Notes under the pieces: model-generated
What the model was told of the DNA's origin: nothing
Seen by the model: only the letters and a program-made list of their open reading frames with translations
The model's database searches: none
In this document: positions 38,316 through 50,260 of the stretch, piece after piece
Layout of the letters: each line of letters opens with the position of its first letter
How positions within the stretch are numbered: the first letter of the stretch is position 1
Translations under genes and position numbers: made by a program
Origin: Rhynochetos jubatus
Lineage: Eukaryota > Chordata > Aves > Eurypygiformes > Rhynochetidae
DNA length: 64,000 bases
Assembly (NCBI GenBank): GCA_027574665.1
Contig: CM050662.1
Span: forward strand, 7,284,501 to 7,348,500
Direction of reading: 5' to 3'

Positions 38316-41055
38316 ACTACCTTTTTGTGATCTGTTAAAATACATAATACTACTATTTCTTCCTTCAATTTCTGTATTTTCCCAGATTTGTAGATAATAC
38401 GCATTGTTGGCACACACCACATTCTCCTTGCTTGCAAAACACTTTGCTACTTTCCCCCTTCAACTTGTTGATCACTTTTTCTTCCAAAGTCACCAGTTTC
38501 ATTCTCTGTGCAACTATTCACTCTACGTGTGGTTTTCTTTCTCCCACTAGTAGTATGCTGGCTTTGCAGTCCAGATTTCAGAAAGATGCTTAACAGCTGC
38601 AACACAGAGTCAGAATCCTGAGCTGAGTATTTACGAGCCTGGTCATGTACATAATATTGTTTTTGAGATTTGCCACTTCTCCAGTGTAATTTTTGAAGTC
38701 CCAACTCCAATATAACATGCTTCTCACCTAAGCTGTTTACATAAGGGATATACTTCATAGTCTGGTATACTTTTCTTTCCTAAGTCTCCTTTGGATTTTA
38801 ATTTCTTTTATTTCAATGTAAAATGCACTGGAAGCCCAGAAACAACTTCTGTTTGTCTCAAAGCAAAGAAGGAATTAAATACCAAAGCTGTTTTCTTAAG
38901 TCTTTTGGTTATTACAGCAAAAGCATCAAATCAGTCTCAAAATTACTACATGTCATTAGGCAACCTTCTACTCCTCCAAAGATCAGCCGCATCCCTGCAA
39001 TTTCACAGCACTTTCTAATGCAAAGCATGCCCAGACTCCATTGACAGTGCACTGACATGACATGCTTCACTTTCCATTGTCCACTGTCCTTAGCCGTTCA
39101 TTATCCTGGCTGCTGTTCCTACAGGATAATGATACACTTGGCCTCTGCCTGTGACTAACACATTTTGCTACAGGGCTTCTTTTAATTGAAAAGCATAGCA
39201 TATACTTTCTGTTTTGGAGCAACAGCCAAACATTTAGTAGAGAACTTATTTACTTCCCCAACTGGTGGAAGGTAGAAAGGAACTAACTGAGCAGAGAGTA
39301 TGAGGCCCAAATAAAATAGCACCTCCCTTGCTGCACCAAACTTGGGGATTCTCACTGTGATCTAAGAAACACTGACTCACAATTTCTTTGGTCCTGAAAG
39401 ATGTCTTCTATCAAGAAATCCCCCAAGTATGAACAGTTTCAATAGTAGTGAAACATATATGAAATTGCTAAAAAGTTTTGTCACCTTCAAAAAACAAAAC
39501 CCTGTTTTATGACTTGATACCCATGTAATGATTTCAACTCTAAATAACCAGAAAGGATTCTTTTAAATACAGAATGATTTAGAGCTGAGCTTAGCCAAAA
39601 GCCAGCAATCAGCTCATAACTACAGCAGATGTTTCCCCAGCTGAAGTCACTCAGTCTAATTCTCTTACCCAGTGACAAGTAACCGGACATCTAAGACTCA
39701 GGAACTGTCCTATTTAAGTTCTCAATGATAAGGAGTTACTACTAGAAAAGTTATCAGGCATGAAATTGTCACACATTTAAATGAGATGACAGCATTGAAT
39801 AAAATAATGTTCCACGAAAAAAAAAAAGGGCATCAGCTTTTGTTTTAAAGGCTTCATTAGAAAAGGTCTGAACTACAGAAATACTCTGTTCTTTCAACTC
39901 CAGTTGAACAAAGGAAAACAAACAGTTCTGACATCTCACTACCTGGCTAATAGAGCAGCATCCAACATGTGCAGAAAAAGACCAACAACCCCATACAGTC
40001 CAGTGATGCACTGGGCAGTAATTGTTATTTTTAATTAAGAGAGAATACTAACTTCTGATACTAATCACACCAACTTTTGTTTCACTGAGTTCTCAGTTAC
40101 ATTGCCTGATGCCAGTAATAAACCCTACTAATACATTCACCATTAGAGTTCCAGATTATATTTTCACATTACTGTCCTGTCTATGTTTAGTCTGTGTCTT
40201 TGTAGCATATTCTATCCCATCCTTGTTGGCCTGGCCCCAGGCATACCTCACAGCAGCTTTATTTGGTGCCAGAGGCAGGATAAACCTTGGCATAGGTGTA
40301 CAAACACAGGAAACTTAGAACAGTATCCAGTCTGCAACTACTTAGAGAATGGGATGACTGGCTCTCAGTCTGCCAGTGGGGAATGCTCCTCTGCAGCATG
40401 TGGGGCTGGCCAACGGTCAGGAGGTAGCACCCAGCTCGGTGCCAGAACAGACTGCTTCTGCCCCATGGAAAGAGAAAGGCCAGTCTTCCTCTGCAGAAGA
40501 CGTGTATTCCAAGCAGCAAAGCCTATGTCAAAGCAATGACACCCACTTCAGCTCCAGCTCCCTCAAAGAGCTCTTTAGCCTGGACATTTCAAATTCAGCA
40601 ACCATCCCAGTCAACATGGTATAACGTAGCTCAGCCTTGCCTCACTACTATTCTAATTACTGACTGCTTTTTGTTGTTATCCAATAGACTGCCCAATAGT
40701 AAATAAACACGCTTGTTTGAAACCGAAATTTCCCCGAGTCTTGGAAATCTCCCAGCACAGTGACCCTCCAGCCCCCTGACCACAACTGCCACCCCCTGTT
40801 CTACCCCACTGACTCACAGCGCTGTAGGAAGTTGGATGGTGCCCTGACTCACAACCAACAGCCATGTCCCAGTAGCGCACTCTCGTTTATTATGATGAGC
40901 ACAGCAGGTTGAGGTTGAAAAGGGAGGGTTCTGCTGTGCATGAGAACAGTCACAGGCCATACCAACAGGTGTGCTCTTTACTAATTCTAAACTGTCATCC
41001 AATTTATATGTAAGACGAGCACGTACAGCATTACATGTCCTGAATGACTACTTAC

Positions 41056-41157
41056 ACGCAGATCATCAAGGTTTGGCTGCCACGGGCAGTAAATGTTGCA
41101 TTGATCATTGCTGCAAAGCCAGCTAATCCAGATATCTCCTTCTCAAAAGCCCGTAAA
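41056..41157 (-). CDS. Probable 102-bp internal exon of an unrecognised gene
   Basis: On the minus strand a good acceptor (gtatgtctttttag) and a strong GTAAGT donor enclose 102 bases. Two frames are closed and the third is open, entered and left in phase 2. It reads LRAFEKEISGLAGFAAMINA at the start and TFTARGSQTLMIC at the end, with the last two bases GT split across the intron. The segment is richer in G and C than its flanks and includes two CpGs. The entry phase fits the candidate at 45.68 kb: AG plus T gives Ser. The length is a multiple of three. I do not recognise the protein. The peptide looks helical with a small-residue, alanine-rich centre. Nothing indicates localisation or function. 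Confidence 0.45.
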
Positions 41158-41475
41158 CTAAAAAGACATACATTATCTTTATTAAGCAATTAAAGCGAAA
41201 TTTTATTTATGAAAGTTCGGGCTATTCCAATCTGCTTTAAAAAACAAGAGTAGACTGCATAAGCAGTAGTCTTTAGAGGACTTTTGAAAATAAGCTACTA
41301 GTAAATCTTCCCTGCATGTGGAACAATATTAAATTTCAGCTCTGCCTCTAGCATAATTAAGTACCAACAACAGCATAAAACCTTCATTAAATTATGGTTT
41401 TTGGAGTGAAATGTAAATTTGTCTTCAGATATGAGGTTGATATTTCAACCCCTTCACAGCCTGAGTATCATTGAC

Positions 41476-41512
41476 GGGGTGGGGGGAGGGGGGGAGAACT
41501 GGAGGAGGGGGA
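41476..41512 (+). other. G-rich tract able to form a G-quadruplex
   Basis: Runs of 4, 6 and 7 G residues separated by single bases (ggggtggggggagggg and on), followed after a short spacer by ggaggaggggg, satisfy the usual four-run quadruplex pattern on the plus strand. It lies about 320 bases upstream, in minus-strand sense, of the candidate exon at 41.06 kb. Confidence 0.7.
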
Positions 41513-44500
41513 AGCCACAGAATAGGCTAAACAGTTACTGGACACCCCCTTCTCCAGGCAGTGCATAATCAGTAGAGATAACAATTAAATACCCCTGTCT
41601 CTTCCACCTCCCACCAAGGGAGAAATGAAAATTAAAAAAGAAACAAACAAAAGCTAAGGATAATTTTTAACTGCTGCTGCACTAAACAGTGATTACTTGA
41701 TTACTTCTATGACATTCACATGGAAGGTTCTTCTTGAGGGTGTGGTAGGGGTTTTTTGCCTTTTTTTTGCTGTTGTTGTTGTTTTTAAACATGAACAGCC
41801 CTCTCCATGGGAAAGAAAAACAAAACAAAAAGAACTCTTTCCAAAATAAAAGAGCAACATGACAACACAAAGGCTCAATTACGCACCCACTCAAAGTCTA
41901 CAGCACTTCAGTCACTGTGTGGAGGAGTGCAGACCAGCTACTAAGACAGTGATGTACAGTACTGGCCACACTGCACAACGGTTTCTATCACCTCCTCCAT
42001 CCAGCTACCATGGAGGACATCAGCTCCTCCATGGTCCTCCTCACTGGAGGATTGTCCTGGCCAGCGCCCACCTCTGAAGGCATCACCGCATCACCTTCTG
42101 CACCAAGCCATTCGGCCCTAGAGCAAGATGGGGCGTGCTGAAGCACAGCGGTCAACCTATACGTAACACAAACCTCCTGACCTGCGTGTCTTGGGGTCAC
42201 AGTTGGGAACAGCTTAAACGTGCATACATGCGTGAGCCTGACACCACATAAAGCTACAGGGAACTTGGAACGTAGCATCTGATGACCAACCAAACGAGGT
42301 TAATTAATTTTTGGTAACAACCAGTCAAAACTAACCTTAAGAAAGACTCTGCTGGTTTCATATTGATCTATATTTTAAATAAATTAATAAAGATGACAAT
42401 GGATCAGGTTTAATACTGAACCTGTCCCTACTCTTAGATTACCTTGAAAATCCCTTCCATTTGCATGCATACCTCCTGAGTATTCGGAATAAGGCAGAAA
42501 ATATCTGGCATTGAAGTTTGGGGGGTTTTTGGAAGGTCAAGTTCAGAAAGGTGATGTCAACCATGACATTTTAAGCATATACATGGGACGAAAAAAAACC
42601 CCACCCACAATAAAAGAGAGAAAGCCTTCTACAATGTCACCTCCTATTTTTTTTTCCTCTTTCAAAGGCTTTACAAATTAACTTTTCGGCAGAAATATGA
42701 GATACAAAAATGATTTGTCAATATTAATTTTTTTTCAAATAATTAGGATTGAACAAAGTGCTTGAGGAATACACGTAATTATGTTCTTCATAAAACAGAA
42801 CCCTGAACCTTTAAATAGTTCTGTCTCTATGTATATATTATAGAAAACACTTTCATAAAGGTAGTAACAATATTACTGGGGTTTTTTTTAATTAAAATCC
42901 AACAACCCAAAAACCTAGGATTACCAGAGAACTTGTAAAAATAGTTGGCAATTAATCGTAACTTCTGGAACACTGCACAGCCTCCTTCCTCAGAATATTC
43001 AGAACTGTAACTCAAGGCTCAAACCCTTGTTCAGTTTTAATGGTCAGAAACTGACCTGACGTATTTTTCCAATCTATAAAAAAATTCATTAAAATTTATA
43101 TTTAGAATGTATTTCTGAGTTTGCAGATGTGGGGTAATAAAAACACTTCAGAAAGGCTAATATAAACGTTACTGTAAAACAGTAGCTGTCAGTTTAAGAA
43201 ATTCAAGATTCCATATAATACAGGAGCTTCGAAAGATAAGAATATCTATGGATCTACCTTATCACTTCAGCTGCTTACAACGTAAGTTAGAACACAATTA
43301 GGTAGTTTCTGGTTTGTCTACATATCGTATTGTGTTTGAAGCCTCAAAAGACGACTTTCAGCCGTCACCATTTGAGAATATAAATCTTCATCTACTGAAG
43401 TCTAGAAAGTGTGTACATTAAAAACAAAGCTTGTACTATGGAGGTGGAATAATGAGCTCTTTTCTGTATTTATCTCCCAATGTTACCACAGCCAAGTAAG
43501 AAATAAAGCAAACATTCAAGCACTCATTTCCAGACATTCTCTTCGTAATGAGAGCAACAATAAAAGCTATTAGATGGTACACAGCTAAAGGAAAAAGCTT
43601 TTCCTTTAGGTCAAATATATCAGTATTAGCTTGTAATAATCAAACCAGAAAGATTATTCCTTTAAAATCCTTTAATTCTTGATATCCACAGTTCTAATCC
43701 CCAAGTCAGTTGAAGGCCACTTTAATGTTTGTGTTATATTGTTTAAATTTTGGTGTCAAGACATTTTTCCCCTGATATTAAACCACTCATGCTTCACTTC
43801 CATGATTTATGTCACTTTAGAAGCCCTTAATTTAATTAAAACCTTGTAAAACTAAGCAGGTTTGATTTAATTTTCTATATGCGAAAGAAGAGGAACATAT
43901 TACTTGGATATTTTGTTTGAAGAGCTCATTTCAAAATTTATTATAGGTTACTATCATACCAAGAATAATAAAGATATATTTTTAATTACTTTTGCTCACA
44001 AGAATAGGCTAATACATATTCCATCAATATTATGATCCCCTTGGATGGAGAGAAGCTAAATGCTAACCCAAACAGATTTTAAAGCTATAATTACTTGGTA
44101 AACAAGGGAATCATACTAAATAATTATACATTGAGTTCATATTAAATTAAACTAAAAGAAGTTTTTAAGATCCTCTGTATTGTATTTTTCCCTTCTGCTC
44201 CTGTCTGCTGCAGTGTCATTGAGCATATCATTATCCGAGTGACATTGCTCTCCAAATGCGTTTTCCACAAAGCAGCCAGACTTTGTGCAGTGTAGGCTGC
44301 TGCCTTACTTCTCTCTCCGGTGATGAAGCGTAGATAAAGACACAAAGCCACTTCACATGCACCATATTAAACAGCAAAAAGTTGCTTTGATGATGCAGTG
44401 CCCAAGTAAAAAGCTACAAACCGGGAGGTCACCTGGGCAAGGTCATGCAGACAGATTATTTCTAATCTGCTTTAAAAATATTATTAGGGCTTTTTGCTAT

Positions 44501-45679
44501 GATGTCTGTAGCAAGACTCTCTGGTTGGCTGAACGCTAAACACTGCTATCTGTAACATGAAAAAAGAAAAACCCACACAAAAAAAGAAAAAGATCCCAGC
44601 TTTTTTGTCCACTCAGCCATTAAAAAAAATTTTAAAAATCATTTACAAGGACTGATGACATCCTCTGCAAAATTTCGTATTTCAGTATTAGCAAGAAAGG
44701 ATCTCCTTGATAGAGCATGCTAGAACAGAGCTCTGCATACAAAACAACTAAGTTTCTCGGAACAGTCTTTCAAAGAAAGATACAGGCTGTGAAGATGAAT
44801 AATTCCGCTAGAACACTTAGCTTTCCTCTTCTGAGCATTTCTCCCCAGCTCCAAAACGCATCAACAGTGAGCTCTGCTAAATCTGCAGGTATTACCGTTA
44901 AAGGTCTCCATACGTCATGCTCCTGTTTCACAGCAGCATCACCTGCTAACATCACAGTTATTCAGAAGCAGCATTTATCACCTTGCATTGGCAGGAATTT
45001 ACCAAGTTTCCAGGAAAGCAAATCACCCATTTGTTCTGAACACAGAGGAACACACACCATTAAGTGTTGTGCCTTTTGGACCTGACCCAAAACTTCCCAA
45101 GGTACTTAAAAGCTTTTCCAACAAGTCCACTGGACTTAGACATAAGACTAAGGGAGCAATGTTGCCAGGGAATTTGGCCTGAGAAAAGCATGAATGCTGC
45201 AGGCCATCCCATGGGGCAGTACAGGTTAATCATACTCAGCCAAATACTTTACTTATAGGGTAAAAACTGGTAACGATGCTTTTTAATCTGCTACAAAATT
45301 ATGCAGTTGTAGAATGTTACGATTTTGTATTCCGATGCAGATTTTTAATCTTTAATTAGACCAGAGAATAGCAAGGATGAATCACACCTTATTAAAAAAA
45401 TGAATTAAAAAAAAAATCAAACCTTGCCATTAAGCTCCTTTTGCATGCTTAGCACACAGAACATTTTGTGCCCAAAAAAGAATACAGCAGTAGACATTGG
45501 TTTAATCCGTTCAGTAGCTCTAAAACACCTGGTTTAAGTTCAAAAAAATTGAAAATCCTGATTTTAAATACCACCATCAAAGCCTGCCCTACGGTCTCCT
45601 ACAACCTCAGGACCAAATCCTGACAGGCCCTGACTCCGTCAATACTAGCACATGTGGCCAAGTTTCTTTGAGTCATTAC

Positions 45680-45895
45680 CTGTATTTGATAATCACTCCT
45701 GTAGTAATAAAGCTGGATAGCATCTCCTTGCAGCTTAAGTCCAAGCTGAAACAGCTCTGCTTCTCTCTCCCTTTGACATACCTCCTGCAGAACACGGCAC
45801 CAATCTCTTCAAGGCCAAATTCAGCAGAAGTCATCGGCAGCTCTTGATTTAACGCTAATAGGCATTTGATCAAAATATGGATTTGCATCTTTCCC
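45680..45895 (-). CDS. Probable 216-bp internal exon of an unrecognised gene
   Basis: On the minus strand the segment lies between an acceptor (ctctctgtggtgaaataaattag) and a CAG donor followed by GTAATG. One frame is open for 71 codons, entered and left in phase 2. It includes KCLLALNQELPMTSAEFGLE, then EIGAVFCRRYVKGREKQSCF, and ends ITTGVIIKY. It has ordinary protein composition, no low complexity and a higher G+C than its flanks. The acceptor's pyrimidine tract is only fair and the donor is not optimal (A rather than G at +5 context). Splicing to the 41.06-kb candidate keeps the frame. I cannot assign a family. The mixture of short hydrophobic and charged stretches suggests a soluble helical protein. 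Confidence 0.45.
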
Positions 45896-46394
45896 CTAAT
45901 TTATTTCACCACAGAGAGGTATTTATAGCAACAACTATTACCAATAATACATTTTTTCAAAATGGCCTTTCCTCTCAGAACGTTGAAAGCTGGCATTCTG
46001 AAATGAGCTGGCTTCTCCCCCCTTAGCAGGGACACAGCCCACACTGCCTTAAAGTAAGACCATGCCCTGAGAATACGCAACTACCAACCCAGTACTGCTT
46101 CAAGGAAAAGCCAAATTAATATAAATTCCATTTACAAACCAGTTAATGCTTACACAGACTGCCTAAAGCTTTTGTTTAACCCTGAAGTAAAGCAGTAGTG
46201 AGAAACAGAAAGAGTTATTCCTTCTGAAAGTCTCAATTTGACCTTCTAGCTGAAAACAGAAGGGACAAGCTGACCAAGCTAGTGAACCACCGTCTAGCTA
46301 GACAAGTAAGGGGGAAAGGAAGAAAAGCTATTTCCAGAATACTCCATCCCAGAATACTCTAAGGGATCAAGTCTAAAGACAAGAATGCATTGTG

Positions 46395-46512
46395 TCAAGA
46401 TCTGTAGGGATGTGTGCTGGATCTAGCATACAAACACCTTAACTGAGAAGCTGAAGAAAGGGGTTAGACCAAATGACCTCCCAAGGTCTCTTCTGAACTA
46501 AATCATTTAATC
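46395..46512 (+). repeat. CR1-like 3' tail, diverged
   Basis: The segment ends ggggttagaccaaatgacct, then cccaaggtctcttctgaact, which matches the sense 3' end of older CR1 subfamilies (the dinucleotide-rich tail before the octamer). Only the last 60 bases are convincing. The upstream limit is a guess. Confidence 0.65.
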
Positions 46513-46937
46513 ATTTTACAGACTAAAATGTGGAGTATTTAAATCTAGAAACAACAGAAAGATGAGAAATTAGTATGCTACCGGCCAGGTTTCAAATTAA
46601 AATTCAGCTTGACATGTGGGCAAAATGTTTCTGAAAACAAGAATTTATGACAGTAAGAAAAAGGGAAAATTTTTTCTTTTATGCAAAAATACTGAACGGC
46701 ATACAAACAGATGAGAAACAAGTAATTCTGCAGCAAAATAAGCTGTTGGCTGTGGCAGATCACAAGCTGCACATGAATCGACAGTATCATGCTGCTCCTC
46801 ACTCTCTAAATATATATTATGTTTATATTAATATAGGGCTGCATAAATGAGAAAACAGACTCTGAAGTCATCCTCCCAACCCTGCTCAGTTGCAGTTCTG
46901 CACAGTTTGCAGCATTGCACTTCAAGACTGAGGAAAG
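46513..46937. other. Short non-coding gap between two CR1 relics
   Basis: AT-rich sequence with nothing recognised. It separates the CR1 tail at 46.4-46.5 kb from the start of the next old CR1 copy. Confidence 0.5.
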
Positions 46938-47372
46938 CCAGACGATGTCCGGAAGAGTGCCACAAGGATAATCAGAGAAAACATGACCTACATAAAGCCA
47001 GACTGAAAAAAGCCTAGATTGCTTAGTCTAAAGAGGAGTTGACATGTAGAGATAGGGGATGGGACCAGATAACACACTTTCAACTGCATACCATGCAAAG
47101 AATATTCATGTCGTTATTAAGTTAGCAACAGTAAGAGATATAACTGCACAACCCAAAGTAATGCTTGAGAGTACAAAATACTTTTTAACAATAGAGAATG
47201 ACTTGGGTAGGTGGGACAGGGGTTTCATAGATTTACCATCGTTGGAGGCCTATAAAAATGGCCAAATACTCGGTAAGAATGACATTAAAGAGACTGTATC
47301 CTGTCCTCAGGCAAGAAATGAACCAGAGTCCCTCTTAAAGTCATCTCCAGTCCTATTTTTATATGATCCTAT
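46938..47372 (+). repeat. Ancient CR1 LINE copy, plus orientation
   Basis: Heavily diverged but collinear with the CR1 3' region: gtgccacaaggataatcaga near the start, gcttagtctaaagaggagtt, and the tail region with atcgttggaggcctataaaa and tttttatatgatcctat. Divergence is much greater than in the 12.7- and 62.3-kb copies, so it predates them considerably. The 119-codon open frame over it is a shadow. Confidence 0.7.
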
Positions 47373-47481
47373 CATTTCTGCTCGGCTGGAGGTTGCAGTG
47401 TTATCTAACATTGTATGACTCTGTTATAGCTGCAAACATTATTTGGTTTTGGTGGTAACTCAATGCCCTTAAAACCTTTAC

Positions 47482-47525
47482 CTCCGACAGCGTGTCTCGT
47501 GCCTCCGATGTCATTCGAGCATGCC
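47482..47525 (-). CDS. Possible 44-bp internal exon, CpG-dense
   Basis: On the minus strand the segment has a reasonable acceptor (ggtttattgggattcag) and a GAG donor followed by GTAAAGG. Five CpGs fall within 44 bases. Two frames are open. The phase-1 entry gives HARMTSEARDTLSE, leaving in phase 0. The alternative gives ACSNDIGGTRHAVG. Neither exit phase joins directly to the candidate at 45.68 kb, so if both are real another exon must lie between them. The protein is not recognised. Confidence 0.25.
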
Positions 47526-49799
47526 CTGAATCCCAATAAACCAGTGGCAGTTCTCATGCAGAGAGAGGTTAACAGGTAGAGTCCAATGTAAAGCTCACTG
47601 AAGCCATATCCTAAAACTCAGCGAATGTTGCTGGCCGGTAAAATACGCTACAGTGCATTTTCGGACCAGCCCTGATCTGCAGAACAGCCAAATGCCCGTG
47701 TTGAGCGTGAGGATTTCGTACCATCACAAAGCATTGTATGGGTGTGTGTGTGGCAGGGCGTTGGAAGGTTTATCACACTCAGTTATGACGGGAATCATGC
47801 AGAGACTGAATCTTTCATAGCCTTTATAAAAATATTTCAAAAAAATCTGAATATTCTTCTCTTTCCCTTAATTCCTGCAATGATTTGCATTAAAATAGTG
47901 GGGGTTTTGGTTCTGACAAGTTTCATCACAGGCCAAACCGGCTGAGTTATAAGCACACCTGGTTAAGAATTCAGTCTGCTCCAAAGCATCAGATGGCCTC
48001 ACGTGAGGTCTAGGATTTCAAAGAAATCCTCTTATTCCATTACAAAGTCCTCAGGTTAAAAAAAAAGTTACTGTATCAATAAAATCTGCATACTGTGAGC
48101 CATATTCTCATCAACACTAAACCACATTTTTGCAACAGTAAATACAACAGCGCTGGGTGTGAATCACCGTTTTGTTTGCTTCTGCTTTATTTCTGATTTT
48201 CAAGAAGTCCTGAATGAAACTCTGTGCTCAGCCTTTCAAGCATTATATAACCCCTGAAATAAGAGGCAGTTCCCCGGTTAGGACTGAACTTGGCACACGT
48301 TCCGCAGCAGTACAGCTCTTCTGCGCACGCTCATTTGCTTTCCTTATCTGAGGTCTCCACGTGTAAAGTAACTTCCTCTTTCTTAGTACTCACAGTGTGT
48401 TTCATTTCCAGATGTTAAGGTGTACCTGACCTTCGAACCACTAGTTTGGCCACGAATTTAATGAATTTCTGAGAACAGACTCCAAACACCTCACATTGCT
48501 ACATTACACACAAGCACTCCAAGCAAGACTTACTTTATGCTCTTTACTGCAATATCATAAAAAAACCTCTTCTCAACAACACCATTCACAGTGTCCTATT
48601 TTCAAGATCTTCTCTCTTTTTGCCCTAATTTGTACAAAAGAACCAAGAACATTATTCTGGCTTCTCCACCCCCCAGTTCTACACCTTCATCCTACAGTTG
48701 GTGCTCTGATGTTACCAACTTCTATGACCCAAGTTTCCTCTACCTTAAAGAAAAACCCGACTGTTTCCACATGTCTGGGTTAATATTAACATCTCATGAC
48801 TACCAAGTGAGTCAGCATATGCCTGAGCCCAAATCCAGACAGAAGATCTGGAAAGCCTTATTCTGTGAGAGCAGAAAATTCCTACTTGGCTCTGCTTCTT
48901 TATGGCTGTGTAACAATCTCACACTACGCAACTGCAATTTTCCTGAGGGAATGTATTATTTTGCTGTTCTTCTGAACACAATACTAATCTCATCGTGTGT
49001 TTGTCATGACACTCTCACAGCTTCCAATACTTTTTTTGTGCATCCGTGCATTCTATAGAAACAAAGCACAAGGCTCCTAAGGTAATGACCTCTGCAATAT
49101 TCCACCGGTGCTTTGCAGCAGCACGACACCCTCCTTCTGCTAACAGTCTTGAAATACACGGACACCGTTTTGCGTTGCATGGCAGCTCAATTCATCACAT
49201 TTAATGGAAATTTTCTTATACTGAAGACTAAAATTAGCTCACAAGAAAAACAGAACACATCTGCCCACCCTGCCACTCCCTCCTTCCACAAACACCACTG
49301 CCACACACAGATACTCTCTGAAGAGCTGTTAGATAACTAAACCTCTTTTTGGGAGGTGACTTGAAAGAACACTGCAAAGTAACTTAAAAAGGAAGTTAAA
49401 ATTTTGGCAGGGCTGGAAAACAAAAATCCAGGCCACACTTCAAAAAACTCACAACAAAACAAAACATGCAGAAAGGTGAAAGCAGCTGCCTTTATTTTTG
49501 CTTTATTCGATGACTACAAAACAAATTCAAGTCTGAGATGAGATCATTTTATCTTTGTATCTAAAAATATAAACCCTACTTTAATAGAAAACTTTCTAGA
49601 CTGGATATAATGGTAACACAAGTGCTAGGAGTTTAAAGAAAGACGAGGTATAGGCACTTAAACTCCCTTTAAAATCTCTACAGAATATTTCCTTAACCTA
49701 CATCCACGTCTGAATCATTCCTGAAGTATTTCACTGACTACAGCAGAAAATGTAACCTCTGAGCAAGAGCACTTAGGTTGGCAGCTTCTTGTTAGGGAG

Positions 49800-50260
49800 C
49801 GTGAATGCTCCCCAATAGTAGGGATTACTGGGCACATGAAGGATCCTAAGTCTGAAGGACGCTGGGAAATGAAAGGGGGATCGAGAGGAGAGCACGCAGA
49901 CCCTCTCTCTGGCCCTTCAGAAAGCATTCCTATGCTTGCAAAGATGGCGAGCGCTGCTGAGGTGGAGGCCAGCTTCAGCGAGGCTGCCGAGTCCCAGCAG
50001 CGCGAAGGCTCCGTGTGGGGAGGGATGCGCAGAGAGTGCAAGGTAAAGATCAAACACCGGAACAGCAGGGACTGCGGAACCTGTCTGCCACTGCGGAACA
50101 CGTTAGAAGTGTGCAAAGAGCCTCCCCATTTCCAGCACTGCCACGATAGAATTTCAGTCCCTGGGAACATGAACCAGTCCTTTAGGAACACGGATGTCCC
50201 CGCATGGCACGGTGTCACCCTGCTGACAAGTTCACCGGTGATTACTGTAAGGCCGGCAAC
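49800..50260. promoter_or_regulatory. CpG-enriched block, possible promoter or first exon
   Basis: CpG frequency and G+C are visibly higher here than in the flanks, with the densest part at 49944-50035 (gatggcgagcgctgctgagg, then gcagcgcgaaggct). No TATA box is evident, which is normal for such promoters. It lies on the upstream side of the minus-strand exon candidates at 45.7 and 41.1 kb and overlaps a plus-strand first-exon candidate, so either or both directions are possible. It is small and less GC-rich than a classic island, so an eroded repeat is an alternative. Confidence 0.35.
49944..50042 (+). CDS. Possible first coding exon, 33 codons
   Basis: An ATG in good initiation context (aaagatgg, A at -3 and G at +4) opens a frame of 33 codons that runs into a donor (tgcaag then gtaaag) in phase 0. 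The peptide starts MASAAEVEASFSEAAESQQR, an acidic alanine-rich N terminus of a common type, and the codons are G+C-rich with many CpGs. The frame also continues past the donor to 50363 (175 codons from an upstream ATG at 49836), so an unspliced small ORF is another reading. The minus strand is open here too. The protein is not recognised, and no downstream plus-strand exon could be paired with it. Confidence 0.25.

Larger units (their letters stand above)
38316..46394. other. AT-rich stretch holding the two best exon candidates
   Basis: Apart from the candidates at 41.06 and 45.68 kb no gene is recognised. A GC-richer region at 40.2-40.95 kb contains atttggtgccagaggcagga, which loosely resembles the start of a retroviral primer-binding region. 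It also contains an aataaa followed by cgcttgtttg, so it may hold an eroded ERV, but I cannot define boundaries. Poly-purine G runs at 41.47 kb are listed separately. The rest is unremarkable. Confidence 0.5.

Noticed and set aside
48496..49058. 95- and 155-codon overlapping open frames
   Set aside because: AT-rich random composition, no initiation or splice context, and overlapping frames of similar length.
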